DNA of 64,000 nt from a virus. The notes below the pieces were generated by a model. The model did not search any database, was not told where the DNA came from, and saw only the letters and a list, made by a program, of their open reading frames with translations. The stretch covers positions 1 to 64,000 of IMG/VR virus record IMGVR_UViG_3300033156_000215. One strand, written 5' to 3'. Position 1 is the stretch's first letter. Each line of letters starts with the position of its first letter. Position numbers and translations under genes: made by a program. Below are positions 38,418 through 47,725 of the stretch, one piece after another.

Positions 38418-41090
38418 TTACTCCTTGTAATTGATTATTTCCAGAAGGTTCTCGTTCCAAAGGACATTTTCGCCTTCTTTTTTATGTGTTGCTATATATG
38501 GTACGTTATTCTTAGGAAATCCGCAAAACCAATTTCTTTGTCTCTCAGGTTTCTTGAAATCTATTCTTCTCCAATTTTTTATAAGCTTAGTTAGCTCAGG
38601 CATAGCTGTCTTATTACTCTTGATAAAGTACTCGAAAAAGTATGATTTACACACACCTGCTGCTACATCTACAAAAGCTAACCAAGCAAATATTGCTCCA
38701 GTTTTTGCAGTAGCTCCAACTCCACCAGGAGGAGCTTCAAACGTAGGATGTTGAGGAGTGACAATCGTAAGCCATTCCTCAGGCTGAGGTGGTTTCTTCT
38801 CGGTTATTGTCATACTTCCTACGTTGTTGACTATTCCAATTCCTAGCGGATAAATTAGGTCTCCAGTACCGACGTTCTGTAGAACTATCTTAGGTTGGTC
38901 AATAGTCCAGCCTATAAGATAATCTTTTTCCGGATGTTTGAATCTAAAATCTATGTGAGCATTACCTTTGTTCCAAACATTGGATAAGTCTGTAATAGGT
39001 CTGGTAGAGATGTGCCTATTGATAGCTGCTACTACGTCTCCTCCAGACTTCTCCGTAGCTCTAGCATCTTTTAGCAAAGCATTAAGAGACTTTATCCAGA
39101 ACAGATTTTCTTTCTTCCAGATAGCTTCTAAATCGTCTGCTTTGCTTAGACGCTCTATTAGGATTTCTCTGGATTTAGTATCATAGATTCCTCGGCTATG
39201 AATCTGCATTACTCCTCTGGTTGGTTTATCAGTAGTAATATAATATATCTTAGAAGATATTTCTTCTTTCGGTTTGGGTTCTGAGTAGTCCAGAGCTTCT
39301 AGCGCTACTGTAACTTTGTCTGGCTCTGTTCTTTCAGGGTCTAGTTCTTCTAGAATAGGATTCTCCCAAGAGTAACCTACACTTCCATCGTCTTTTACAA
39401 ATCTTGTTATTCTATGCAATCTGACTGTAGCTATGTCTCCAAGTTCTGGTTCTACTGGTAATTTCTTGGCATAAGTAGAACCATAAGCGTACTCACCAAC
39501 GTCTCTATGTCCGAAGGCAGAATCCATCTTCCAGAGTTCTGGACATTCTAGTCCCTTCCAGTCTTTTCCTGTCCACTCTGGAGTTAGGTCTGATTCTGTT
39601 AGCTTTTTCTGAGTTTCTATTGGTACTAACTTGCTTTCAGGATCATAGATAGCACATCTTAGCATATATGTGGTAGAATCTTCTGCTAATTCTTTGTATA
39701 GTTTTATAGCTGCTTCTCCTTTTACAGGACTATGAGAAGTAGCTGGTTTTATCGCTTTCTTGAATATTCCGATAACTTTTACTTTGATTTCTTTGAAAAG
39801 CTTCATCTTAGCCCAGCCGGTTGACCTACCGTCTACATCGTAGGTGCTATCTGCTTTCTTAGCCATGAAACCTTCTGACTCTGGATATTCGATACACTTC
39901 TTCGAATATTTGTCAAAATCAGATTTATTTGTTATTCTATAGCTTGGAAGCAAACGAATTGATTTTAGATTAGATTCCTGTTGTACTACTGTCCGTAAAA
40001 TTTTCTGTCTATCTTCCAGGGGATGATCTGTAAGATCTTCCCCGTCTTTGTATATTAAGTCGAAGACGTAATACACTATACCTTCGACTGGAGTATTAGA
40101 GCTGGTAATGGCAATCATATCAGCTCTATCTTTTCCAGGAAGAACTGCTTCTCCGTCTAGGATTACTGAATCACAATTTAGAGACCTTAGATCTTCTACT
40201 AGCTCTGGGAGATAATCAGCACGGTCTCGTTTTCTGTCTTCTGTGAAGATTGCTATCTTGCCTCCACGCTTGTGAGCCATAAGACGTACACCGTTTATCT
40301 TGGGTTCGATATAGAAAGGTAGGTTGGGTTCTCCCCAATGTTCCCAGAAACTCTTAGGATCGTAGAAAGTATATTCACCATATCCTGTTTGAGACTTGAG
40401 AGGTTGAATCGGTCTTAGGGGAGAAACTTCAAGAGCTTGGATTTTCTCATCTCTCGGTTTGAAAGCAATCCAGTATAAAGGTTCTGCATTCTTAGGTGTT
40501 CTATTTTCTTCCACTTCAGCTCCGTAGAGACGAGCAAGCTTGACTTGTAGTCCTGGAGTAAGCATCTTGCAGTACAGCTTTTTCTTGTCCGTGAAAACAA
40601 AAGGAGAGAATATCTCTATATTCGGATAGTTTATATGACGCGTCTCTTCGGGGAATGGATAAAGAACTAAGTCTCCTAGAATCTTGTAATTCCTGTCAGG
40701 GCCTAAAGGCTCATAGAGAAAGTGAATCGGGAGTCCGTCATATAACTTATCCGTAGATAAGAGCTTGGTGATTATCTTCTCTAGCCCTGGGAGCTTGTTG
40801 GGACTGCGTATTAATATATCTATATCATTAATATTCTTAATACTGGAATCGCTGACTGAAGAACCTACCTGAATCACCGCATCTCGTATAAATGTCATAG
40901 GCTCTAGAACCTTGAGAACTGATGGTGACATCCCTCTTCGTAGCATCTCTTGGAAGTAATCTCTAGCGAGTAGTGCATACTCCAGCTTTGTTTCTGGAGA
41001 TATTGCCTCTTTTTTGAGATGCATAGTAAGATATCTCCAGTCATTCAGAAGTTCCTTGTCAGATTTTTCCTGCAAGTCTCCCCTAATCAT
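38418..41090 (-). CDS. Nucleotidyltransferase-ATP-dependent DNA ligase fusion with LigD-PE-like end (890 aa)
   Basis: Three parts. Residues 60-165: Pol-beta-type nucleotidyltransferase with GSS and an NDIDILIRS metal motif. Residues 240-590: ATP ligase core with EPKINGVRL (motif I, K about 264, KxNG instead of KxDG), ILDGEAVL (III), YYVFDLIY (IIIa), EGFMAKK (IV) and WAKMKLFKEIKV (V). C-terminal third: HIDFRF plus strands, like the LigD phosphoesterase signature. It lies inside the head module between portal and capsid genes. A pair of 18-bp arms lies within its coding sequence at 40623-40753. Confidence 0.75.
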   Translation of the reverse strand: MIRGDLQEKSDKELLNDWRYLTMHLKKEAISPETKLEYALLARDYFQEMLRRGMSPSVLKVLEPMTFIRDAVIQVGSSVSDSSIKNINDIDILIRSPNKLPGLEKIITKLLSTDKLYDGLPIHFLYEPLGPDRNYKILGDLVLYPFPEETRHINYPNIEIFSPFVFTDKKKLYCKMLTPGLQVKLARLYGAEVEENRTPKNAEPLYWIAFKPRDEKIQALEVSPLRPIQPLKSQTGYGEYTFYDPKSFWEHWGEPNLPFYIEPKINGVRLMAHKRGGKIAIFTEDRKRDRADYLPELVEDLRSLNCDSVILDGEAVLPGKDRADMIAITSSNTPVEGIVYYVFDLIYKDGEDLTDHPLEDRQKILRTVVQQESNLKSIRLLPSYRITNKSDFDKYSKKCIEYPESEGFMAKKADSTYDVDGRSTGWAKMKLFKEIKVKVIGIFKKAIKPATSHSPVKGEAAIKLYKELAEDSTTYMLRCAIYDPESKLVPIETQKKLTESDLTPEWTGKDWKGLECPELWKMDSAFGHRDVGEYAYGSTYAKKLPVEPELGDIATVRLHRITRFVKDDGSVGYSWENPILEELDPERTEPDKVTVALEALDYSEPKPKEEISSKIYYITTDKPTRGVMQIHSRGIYDTKSREILIERLSKADDLEAIWKKENLFWIKSLNALLKDARATEKSGGDVVAAINRHISTRPITDLSNVWNKGNAHIDFRFKHPEKDYLIGWTIDQPKIVLQNVGTGDLIYPLGIGIVNNVGSMTITEKKPPQPEEWLTIVTPQHPTFEAPPGGVGATAKTGAIFAWLAFVDVAAGVCKSYFFEYFIKSNKTAMPELTKLIKNWRRIDFKKPERQRNWFCGFPKNNVPYIATHKKEGENVLWNENLLEIINYKE
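40623..40753. repeat. Arm element 4, inside the ligase gene
   Basis: Left arm CGGATAGTTTATATGACG (40623-40640) and right arm CGTCATATAACTTATCCG (40736-40753) are both perfect and sit in the coding region for the nucleotidyltransferase domain. They encode RHINYPN and TDKLYDG without breaking the frame. Confidence 0.75.
40807..40846. repeat. AT-rich second motif, copy 2 (in the ligase gene)
   Basis: The reverse complement begins CCAGTATTAAGAATATTAAT and ends ATATATTAATAC, matching 2930-2963. It encodes SSIKNINDIDILIR of the nucleotidyltransferase, so part of the similarity may be coding constraint. Confidence 0.4.
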
Positions 41091-42294
41091 TACCAACCTC
41101 TATACCAATAAAGTCAAATACCTTAGCAATTATTCTTCTAGCCTCATCATCTGTAAGCTGGCCATTCTCTTTCGCTGCAAGAGTAGCATTTATCAGACGA
41201 AGGATAGAACCGCTAAGCCTCTGCACATCTTTCGTGACCATTTGGCCAGGAACACATTCAACATCCATATCACCAGTAACCATCTTCACTACAGTAGAGA
41301 AATCAGAAGCTAATCTCTTCTGAATGCTGATTATCTCTTGCAATCCAGAGAAAGTAGAAAGATTATTTGGAATATCTCCGTTGAACAGGAACGAGGGAAT
41401 CTCGGTGCTGTTTATCAAAAGGTCAAGCAAGAACTGAGCTTGCTGGTCTGCATTGGAAGTAACTTTAGGATCAAGCAAATCCCACTCTACTCTATCGTTT
41501 GAAGTGATGATGGAATTAGGAGCAGGAGGATATTTTCCTCGTGCTCTTTCTAAATCTTGTAATTGCTCTACCGTAGCACCAGCATATACCACCTTGAACC
41601 AGATTGAATTCCTAAACGCTGAGCCTCGCAGATAGGCATAGGCATATGTCTGGAATTCATTTAGCAAGTCAAGAATAGCAATGAACGGTGGCACTCCTCT
41701 TACTTGATCTCCGAAGTTACCATAGGTGAAGAGGAATGCATTACCTTCTATCGAGTTGGTTGTTGGTCTATAAGTCAACATTTTGAAGGTTTTCTCTTCA
41801 TCTCCTGAATTGACTGTAATCTTGTCTATTAATCTAGGATCTGCTGTACTGGATTCTACTTTTGTGATCTGGGTAGGAGAAACAGTTTGTACGTAAACTT
41901 TGTTATTTATTCTGTTTCTCTGAAATACCCAAAACATCTCTCCGTGAATAAGATACTCGATAAGCCAAGTTCTGAGATTGTTGTCTATTCGGTTTGGATA
42001 TTTAAACCAGAATTCCTCAACCATCTCCTTTGATTCTGGATCTGCTTGAAACTCGAATCCAGTCATTAGGATCGTATCTACTATCAGATTTATCAGCTTG
42101 TGATAGAGGAAGTTTGAGTAGTAGCTGTTTCGAGAGATGCGTCTTGCTCTGTCTAAAATAGTTTCTGTGAGATTGGTTGCTTTGCTGTAGTTTACCCAAA
42201 CAGATTGGACTGAAGCCTCTGTAGCCAAATCTGTTGCTTCCCACAACGTATCCTGGGAACTTCTCTCTTTATTCTGATCTAGAGTTATAATCAT
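41083..42294 (-). CDS. Portal protein (403 aa)
   Basis: Portal-type organisation: helical N-terminus, IVDTILMTGFEFQAD, GEMFWVFQRN in the beta wing, VQTVSPTQI, and a helical stem and C-terminal crown (LLDLLINSTEIPSFLFNGD; LQEIISIQKRLASDF). It directly follows the terminase in the transcript, with ATGA overlaps. It forms the dodecameric DNA channel at the capsid vertex. Confidence 0.9.
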   Translation of the reverse strand: MIITLDQNKERSSQDTLWEATDLATEASVQSVWVNYSKATNLTETILDRARRISRNSYYSNFLYHKLINLIVDTILMTGFEFQADPESKEMVEEFWFKYPNRIDNNLRTWLIEYLIHGEMFWVFQRNRINNKVYVQTVSPTQITKVESSTADPRLIDKITVNSGDEEKTFKMLTYRPTTNSIEGNAFLFTYGNFGDQVRGVPPFIAILDLLNEFQTYAYAYLRGSAFRNSIWFKVVYAGATVEQLQDLERARGKYPPAPNSIITSNDRVEWDLLDPKVTSNADQQAQFLLDLLINSTEIPSFLFNGDIPNNLSTFSGLQEIISIQKRLASDFSTVVKMVTGDMDVECVPGQMVTKDVQRLSGSILRLINATLAAKENGQLTDDEARRIIAKVFDFIGIEVGND

Positions 42295-42587
42295 ACGTCA
42301 GCCACCTTTTTCCAAAACCAAAGAATCTTTTTATACACTTGAACTGGAACGTTACGATATGGGCCTGTCTGATGGGTTAGCTTAACGCTCAAGTCTTTAG
42401 CGAAGGGCAAGTGCATTACACTTATCAGGTCTACATCCTGATGCAAAGTAAACGAAGTTAGTCGTTTGTTTCCATAATATAATACCACAATAATTGAGTT
42501 TTCAGGTGAAAGGTTAGATGTATCAAATACTATAAAGTATTCTCCCTTCCCCTTTAGTTCTAGTCTATCATTTGGCCTGGGCTCCAT
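42291..42587 (-). CDS. Small beta protein between terminase and portal (98 aa)
   Basis: Strand-rich (GEYFIVFDTSNL, SIIVVLYYGNKRLTSFTL), with a basic C-terminus. Overlaps the terminase end by 28 bases and the portal start by 4, so tightly coupled to packaging genes. Not recognised; may be a head or packaging accessory. Confidence 0.75.
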   Translation of the reverse strand: MEPRPNDRLELKGKGEYFIVFDTSNLSPENSIIVVLYYGNKRLTSFTLHQDVDLISVMHLPFAKDLSVKLTHQTGPYRNVPVQVYKKILWFWKKVADV

Positions 42588-44014
42588 ATTCTTTCAAATC
42601 CTCCTATAGAATTTATATTTTGATATCCTGAGTTACCCTCTGTAGCTTGTTCTGATAACGGAGAGAAAGTCATGGCAGGTTCTGCTCCTTCTCTCCACGC
42701 TTCGAATGCGTTATAGACTGCATCTAGCAAATCATCATGTGAGCTTGTAGCACCGAAGCTTCTCCACTCTTCAATAAATAGCTTTGTGATTTCTGCTGGA
42801 GTCTCAGAAGTTAGCATTGGCAGAGTGATTCTTTCGTTCCTGAACTCCTCGGCAAGTCTTTGGATTCTTATTGTTTTTGGAATGTTGAATCTCAAAGTTC
42901 TGATGTTGAAATTTGCATCTTTCATCAGAGGATTCAAAGCTCCTCTGTCCTCGATAGCTATTGTGATGGGATGATAACGATTAGCAAACCAGAGAATTTC
43001 TTTTACTTGTTCCACTACGTCTATCTGCTTCTTGGTTCCATCGAGTATGAACATGTTTCCCATCTGGTCTACTCCTAAGACTGCAAGAGCAAAGTAGTCA
43101 ACTCCATCCGCTTTATCGCAAGGGTCAACTCCTATAAAGACTGCTAGTTCTTCTGGAGTAGAATAATGGAACCTAAGCCAGCCAGGATCAAGAGCTGCTT
43201 TCTCTCGAATCGGTGTTTGCATGTACTGAGCACGAAAGAATAGCGGATTAGATCTGTACTTTTGTTCTAGCCATTCTTTATCAAACTTCTCTGGCCACAG
43301 AGGATTATCTGGAGAAGTCTTTAGTACATGTACTCTCCAGTCATCCTTCTGTTTCATAATCTCATCGTATAAATCTCCCTCATAGAATCTAGACCCTGTA
43401 ACAATAACTTGACCGTCTGGTTCAAGGCGCGGGTATAAGGCTCCCCAGAACCAACTAGAAATTTTCTCTCTCATTACAGGAGTCATAGAGTTAGTCTGGC
43501 TTATCACGTCATCAGCTATTATCAAGTCTACTCTGAATCCAATAGTTCCTGAACCTACACCAAGAGCAACAAGGTTCGGGTCTTTTATGTATGTGTCATT
43601 GAATAACCAGCGTTGAGTCTTAGTCCATCCTTTTGTCTGTCTCTCAGGATTATCCGGTATTACCTTGCCTACTAGGGAAATAGAAGAAGGTGAAGCAAGG
43701 ATATCGCATATCTGAGTAAGAATAACCGATGAATAAGATACTGTATGCGTTGCTATAGCAATACGCTTACGCCTTCCTGTAGCCAGACACCATGCAGCAT
43801 ACCCAACCATAGTTGTAGTTTTTCTATGGCCAGGCGGAAGGAGAATTAGGATTCTCTGGTTATCTGGTATTGAAGCTACTATAGGTTGCCAGAACTTGGG
43901 AATACGCATATCGAATGCGTAGTTCATGTAATCGTAAAAGCTAATGTTTTTGTCTTTTGATGTAAGCTGTTGTTTTATATTTTCCAGTTCTTGCAAGAAC
44001 GGATTAGAAATCAT
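42560..44014 (-). CDS. terL: Terminase large subunit (484 aa)
   Basis: ATP-driven DNA packaging motor. ATPase: LPPGHRKTTT (Walker A, about 59-68), VDLIIADDVIS (Walker B). Nuclease domain of RNase H fold: FIGVDPCDKADG (about 290) and further acidic residues including IAIEDRGALNP and SSHDDLLDAVYNAFEAW. Gene starts in the end of the 89-aa gene (11-base overlap) after GAGGTGAC. Confidence 0.93.
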   Translation of the reverse strand: MISNPFLQELENIKQQLTSKDKNISFYDYMNYAFDMRIPKFWQPIVASIPDNQRILILLPPGHRKTTTMVGYAAWCLATGRRKRIAIATHTVSYSSVILTQICDILASPSSISLVGKVIPDNPERQTKGWTKTQRWLFNDTYIKDPNLVALGVGSGTIGFRVDLIIADDVISQTNSMTPVMREKISSWFWGALYPRLEPDGQVIVTGSRFYEGDLYDEIMKQKDDWRVHVLKTSPDNPLWPEKFDKEWLEQKYRSNPLFFRAQYMQTPIREKAALDPGWLRFHYSTPEELAVFIGVDPCDKADGVDYFALAVLGVDQMGNMFILDGTKKQIDVVEQVKEILWFANRYHPITIAIEDRGALNPLMKDANFNIRTLRFNIPKTIRIQRLAEEFRNERITLPMLTSETPAEITKLFIEEWRSFGATSSHDDLLDAVYNAFEAWREGAEPAMTFSPLSEQATEGNSGYQNINSIGGFERIWSPGQMID

Positions 44015-44273
44015 TTGTCACCTCTGGAAATTTGATGTCTATTGAATCTTCTACCACTAAGTAGTTAGGGTTAGCGTAGTGCCAGTCTTCCGCTTCACTT
44101 TCTTTTATGATAGTCTTAGGAATGCCTACTGGCCTGTTACCCTCTACTAAGTAATAGAGATAACAATACAGCAACTCGAACACAGTAGTATGGTATGCAC
44201 CAGCTACTTGTTCGAATGCAGATATAATCTCCTCGAAAGTCATTTCAAAGTCAACGTGCTTACTTTCCTTCAT
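44004..44273 (-). CDS. Small protein before terL, possible small-terminase role (89 aa)
   Basis: Helical N-terminal half with FEEIISAFEQVAGAYHTTVFELLYCYLYYLV and an acidic end. It occupies the usual position of a small terminase subunit but has no clear helix-turn-helix, and it is shorter than usual. Overlaps polA and terL. Position is the only support for that role. Confidence 0.7.
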   Translation of the reverse strand: MKESKHVDFEMTFEEIISAFEQVAGAYHTTVFELLYCYLYYLVEGNRPVGIPKTIIKESEAEDWHYANPNYLVVEDSIDIKFPEVTNDF

Positions 44274-45927
44274 ACCAGTTATTCACCTCTGCTGCATTTG
44301 CTACCAAAGGTACTTTCAGAGACGTAGCTGTTTCCATTGTTTCTTTTAGCTTTTTGAGTCCTTCAGGGTCTTTTGTTTCTGCTACAACTTCATCATGTAC
44401 TTGAATTAGTTGATAGATATCAGGATGTTCTTCGTATAATTTTATTTGTGCTAATTTCATTATATACGCTGCTGTTGATTGTATGACAGCATTCGTTGCT
44501 TCAGTCTCCACGCTATCGTTTTCTCTGAATCTTCTCCTGTATCCAAAGATGTTTTCTACGTACTTGTTGTATGTACCTTCCTCGATGAAATAGTCCTGGA
44601 TTTGCTTTATCTCTGGGAAAGTACGCATGTATCTGTGATATAAGTTCACAGCTTCGTCATATTCGATGTTCAACCTTTTAGCCAGTCCGTGAGGACGCAT
44701 TCCATAGATAACACCAAATGTTATTGTTTTGGCATATCTTCTCTCTTCTTTTGAAATCTTAGTCTTGTTCAGGAATTGAGATGCCATTACCGTGTGTGCA
44801 TCTTCTCCAGCTTCGATGGCTTGTACTAAGACGCTTGGTTTCTTGGTGATGCACTTTATCAAATGTGCTAAGACTCTCAGCTCCAGCGAGCTGTAGTCAG
44901 CTACCAGCATTCTATATCCTGGTCTAGGAATAAATATCTTTCTCAGCTCGTTAGCTGGAATATTCTGTAGGTTTGGATTTCTCGAAGCCAGTCTTGAGGT
45001 CACGGTTCCAGTTTGCAAGAAGTCGCAATAAATAACTTCTTGACCAGAACGTAGAAACGGTAGGATGAAACTGGATAGAAGCTTGAATGTCTTTCTGTAT
45101 TCCAAGACTGCTTTAGCTAGTGGATTGTCAAGCTCTTCCAGTACTGCTTTCCCTACGCTTTGTTGTTTATGAGTTTTAGGAAAAAGAAGTTGGGATAATT
45201 GCTTGTTTGAGTTGATATTGAAATGAGTGCCAGCAAGCTCGTAACATTTGTACATCTGTTTAGGCAAGATGTTTCTTTCAATGTCCTTAGACATCTGCCT
45301 CAAGAGTTCTACATCTATCATGATTCCTCTTGATTCCATCGCAGTAAGGACTTTGAGGAAAGGCATCTCTACTTCATAGAAAAGAGTTTTCAGTCTTGGA
45401 GTCTTTTCTAATTTGTTTTTGTAATAGAGGTAAATCAAGTAAGAGTAGTAAGCATCAGAACGACAGTAAGCTTCAACTGAATCGAACAGAGCAAGTTGAG
45501 AGATATTAGCTCTGTCCATAGCTAAGGGATTTACTCCTAGTATTTCTCTGACAAGAGGCTTTAGTCCTTTGTTTCTTCCACTCTCACTAAGTAGCCAGTA
45601 AGCTACCATAGAATCGAAAGGATTGTAGTTCTCGAATCTCAATCCTTCTTTGATTAGGAATTTCAAGTCGAACTTGAGGTTGAATCCGACAAGAGTCTCA
45701 AAGCCTCTTTCCAGTAGTTGTTTCGCTTGACTGAATTGCTGCGGAAAATTGAAGCTAACTGTCTCCTGTCCTGTGCTGAAGGCAGCCACAATGACTCTGT
45801 CTTTCGCAAGAGAGAGCCCTGTTGTTTCAGTGTCGAGACTAAGAGTTCTTTCTGTAGTTTTGTTAGGGTTGGAAAGGACTTGCTCCACCTTTTCGCTTTC
45901 ATTCTTTGAAAATAGTTCTTTCTGCAT
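44260..45927 (-). CDS. polA: Family A DNA polymerase with 3'-5' exonuclease (555 aa)
   Basis: Exonuclease: SLDTETTGL (ExoI, about 30-38), VGFNLKFDLKFL (ExoII). Polymerase: TSRLASRNPNLQNIP, DYSSLELR (motif A), AKTITFGVIYGM (motif B/O helix), IQVHDEVVAE (motif C). No 5'-nuclease domain, as usual in phage enzymes. Its first 88 codons overlap the preceding ORF in another frame. A slippery site at 45966-45972 would allow a fused longer product. Replicates phage DNA. Confidence 0.95.
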   Translation of the reverse strand: MQKELFSKNESEKVEQVLSNPNKTTERTLSLDTETTGLSLAKDRVIVAAFSTGQETVSFNFPQQFSQAKQLLERGFETLVGFNLKFDLKFLIKEGLRFENYNPFDSMVAYWLLSESGRNKGLKPLVREILGVNPLAMDRANISQLALFDSVEAYCRSDAYYSYLIYLYYKNKLEKTPRLKTLFYEVEMPFLKVLTAMESRGIMIDVELLRQMSKDIERNILPKQMYKCYELAGTHFNINSNKQLSQLLFPKTHKQQSVGKAVLEELDNPLAKAVLEYRKTFKLLSSFILPFLRSGQEVIYCDFLQTGTVTSRLASRNPNLQNIPANELRKIFIPRPGYRMLVADYSSLELRVLAHLIKCITKKPSVLVQAIEAGEDAHTVMASQFLNKTKISKEERRYAKTITFGVIYGMRPHGLAKRLNIEYDEAVNLYHRYMRTFPEIKQIQDYFIEEGTYNKYVENIFGYRRRFRENDSVETEATNAVIQSTAAYIMKLAQIKLYEEHPDIYQLIQVHDEVVAETKDPEGLKKLKETMETATSLKVPLVANAAEVNNWYEGK

Positions 45928-46574
45928 TTGTCCGAATATCCTATTACTGGGTCTGTGTTTTTCCTGTTTTTTACCAAGTTAGATATAGCAAAGATAGAAG
46001 CTTGAGTAGGCTCTATCTTATTCAGAGTGAAGTATTTGAATCTGCATACAGGGCAAACGGCCTTAGTGGAAGTAGTGTATACTCCACAGAAGATACAAGG
46101 AACCAACGAGTCTTGCACGTACTTCGATCTATATGCATGTGTGAATCCGTATTCGAATCCTGGGTTAAGTTCGTCAGCGTAGATATATTGTCTAACTCTC
46201 TCTAAGATTTCAGGGAAAAATCGGATCTTGTATAGCTCGTTGTATGGTAAGTCCATTATCTCTGAATCTCTTATCTTCATCAGGACTTTTGCTTTCTGCT
46301 CTTTGATTCCGAACTCTCTAGTTAAATCTTTATATGTAGCTTTTGGATTTCTTTTTAGATATTGAACTATTTTAGTCTGGTATATGAAATAAGTCTCTAG
46401 TCTAGAATAGTTCCTGTTTATTCTCAGAGCTTCACCCTCAAAGAATAGCGGTATGAAACCGTCTAGTGTTAAGCAGCAGGTTCTAAAATAAATTTCAGCT
46501 TTAATTTCACGATCCAGGGATCTGCGTCGTAGAATTGACTCTCTCCATAGATCCACGCTTTGTACTTTGTACAT
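45663..46574 (-). CDS. Zinc-finger protein overlapping polA (303 aa if unshifted)
   Basis: Centre: CIFCGVYTTSTKAVCPVC, a four-cysteine zinc finger (about residues 170-187). A wHTH-like segment (YLKRNPKATYKDLTREFGI) lies near residue 85. The last 88 codons lie over polA in a different frame and read like basic filler. Translation may instead shift -1 at A_AAA_AAC (45972-45966) into polA. The start is unclear: ATG 46574 has no ribosome-binding site. A replication accessory is likely. Confidence 0.6.
   Translation of the reverse strand: MYKVQSVDLWRESILRRRSLDREIKAEIYFRTCCLTLDGFIPLFFEGEALRINRNYSRLETYFIYQTKIVQYLKRNPKATYKDLTREFGIKEQKAKVLMKIRDSEIMDLPYNELYKIRFFPEILERVRQYIYADELNPGFEYGFTHAYRSKYVQDSLVPCIFCGVYTTSTKAVCPVCRFKYFTLNKIEPTQASIFAISNLVKNRKNTDPVIGYSDKCRKNYFQRMKAKRWSKSFPTLTKLQKELLVSTLKQQGSLLRKTESLWLPSAQDRRQLASIFRSNSVKRNNYWKEALRLLSDSTSSST
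45966..45972 (-). other. Candidate -1 frameshift heptamer A_AAA_AAC
   Basis: Codons GTA AAA AAC of the zinc-finger ORF form a canonical slippery heptamer. The -1 frame is open from there through the polA start, giving QEKHRPSNRIFGQ before the polA methionine. A stop in the -1 frame lies just upstream. No strong downstream stem was seen. Confidence 0.4.
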
Positions 46575-47725
46575 AAGTCAACTACAGCCTTTGCCCATTC
46601 TTCGTCTGTAAAGTATGATAGGTCAGCCGAATCTACATCTTTCCCAAGGTTGGGGAAATGATAGTACTTGGTGAACTCAGCCCAAACTTGATGAATATCA
46701 GCATCAATAATAAACGTACCGAATTTCGAATACTTGTCTTGCTGTTCTTTGGCAGCAGCAGTCCTTTTCCCACGCAAGGACTTTCCTAACTTGTCCTGCT
46801 CCAGTTCGTGGAGTGGGAAGTTTTTGGAAAAACGAATCCGCCTTTTCTCTGGAGTCATTATCAAGTGTTCCATCAGCTCAGGCAGCATTTGATAAGGAAC
46901 CAGCTTAGGATTCAGTTCTTCCAACTGATCTTTGAGTGCTAAGAGTCCTGGAGTAAGGAAAAGGACGTAGTCACCTTCTTCAATCGGAAAGACTACGTAA
47001 GGTACTCCAGCTTCTCTGAGTCTTCGAGTTACTTTTGCATGGTCTTCTACTAGCACAGAATAGAAGCTCTGCATAGATAGAAGAACTGCATTAGCTACCT
47101 TCTTGAGATAGGTCTTTACTCTCCAGTTCCTGCACCGAGGGCAATTTCTAAAATCGTTGCAGAAAAGACGATATGCTCTAGTTCTGGTAACTATTGTCCT
47201 TGCTCCACACTTTCTGGGTACTCCAGCAGATTCCAGAAGCTTATTCATCTTCTCGTGAGGATGCTGAATATACCACTCGTTAGTGTTCTCGTGGTATTCT
47301 TTATCTGGATGGTAGTCGCTATCTTTGAAATCTGTCTCTGGAATCGGAGTAGCTGTCTCAAGATATTCAGAAACAGAAAAAGGCCCAGAGATTTTGAATC
47401 CTTCGGGAAGAGCATATTTCAAGAAAGTATCAGGATCAATGCTTTCGTAGTTACGATATAGCTCCATGAAGTGAGCTACAAAGTTTGCATGGACTTCTTC
47501 ACGCCAGTTCTGGCTAGGACTAATAGGTTCAATATAAAAGATAGAACCATTGAAATCAACTGTCCAAGCGAATCCAGCATCTACGCCTAACGTCAACCAG
47601 TCGCTGAGCTTTGTGACTTTGTTAGCTGGAACTGGATCATCTTGATTCTTGTCTTTGAATTTTCTGTAGGAGCAGATATTAGGATAAGCAGCGAGTACAG
47701 TCTTAACGCCTTTTTCGATGTACAT
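46469..47725 (-). CDS. Putative replication protein with Cys motif (418 aa)
   Basis: The start 47725 (MYIEKGVKTVL) follows CCAGGACTCG; a longer frame to 47860 would overlap the upstream gene by 158 bases. In the middle CGARTIVTRTRAYRLFCNDF is followed by CPRC, resembling the cysteine clusters of plasmid and phage Rep proteins. The end is acidic with DADIHQVW. Upstream of the zinc-finger protein and polA, so initiation or primase function is suggested but unproven. Confidence 0.65.
   Translation of the reverse strand: MYIEKGVKTVLAAYPNICSYRKFKDKNQDDPVPANKVTKLSDWLTLGVDAGFAWTVDFNGSIFYIEPISPSQNWREEVHANFVAHFMELYRNYESIDPDTFLKYALPEGFKISGPFSVSEYLETATPIPETDFKDSDYHPDKEYHENTNEWYIQHPHEKMNKLLESAGVPRKCGARTIVTRTRAYRLFCNDFRNCPRCRNWRVKTYLKKVANAVLLSMQSFYSVLVEDHAKVTRRLREAGVPYVVFPIEEGDYVLFLTPGLLALKDQLEELNPKLVPYQMLPELMEHLIMTPEKRRIRFSKNFPLHELEQDKLGKSLRGKRTAAAKEQQDKYSKFGTFIIDADIHQVWAEFTKYYHFPNLGKDVDSADLSYFTDEEWAKAVVDLCTKYKAWIYGESQFYDADPWIVKLKLKFILEPAA

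Noticed and set aside
44004-44273. Firm call as small terminase subunit
   Set aside because: No helix-turn-helix and only 89 residues; position before terL is the sole support.
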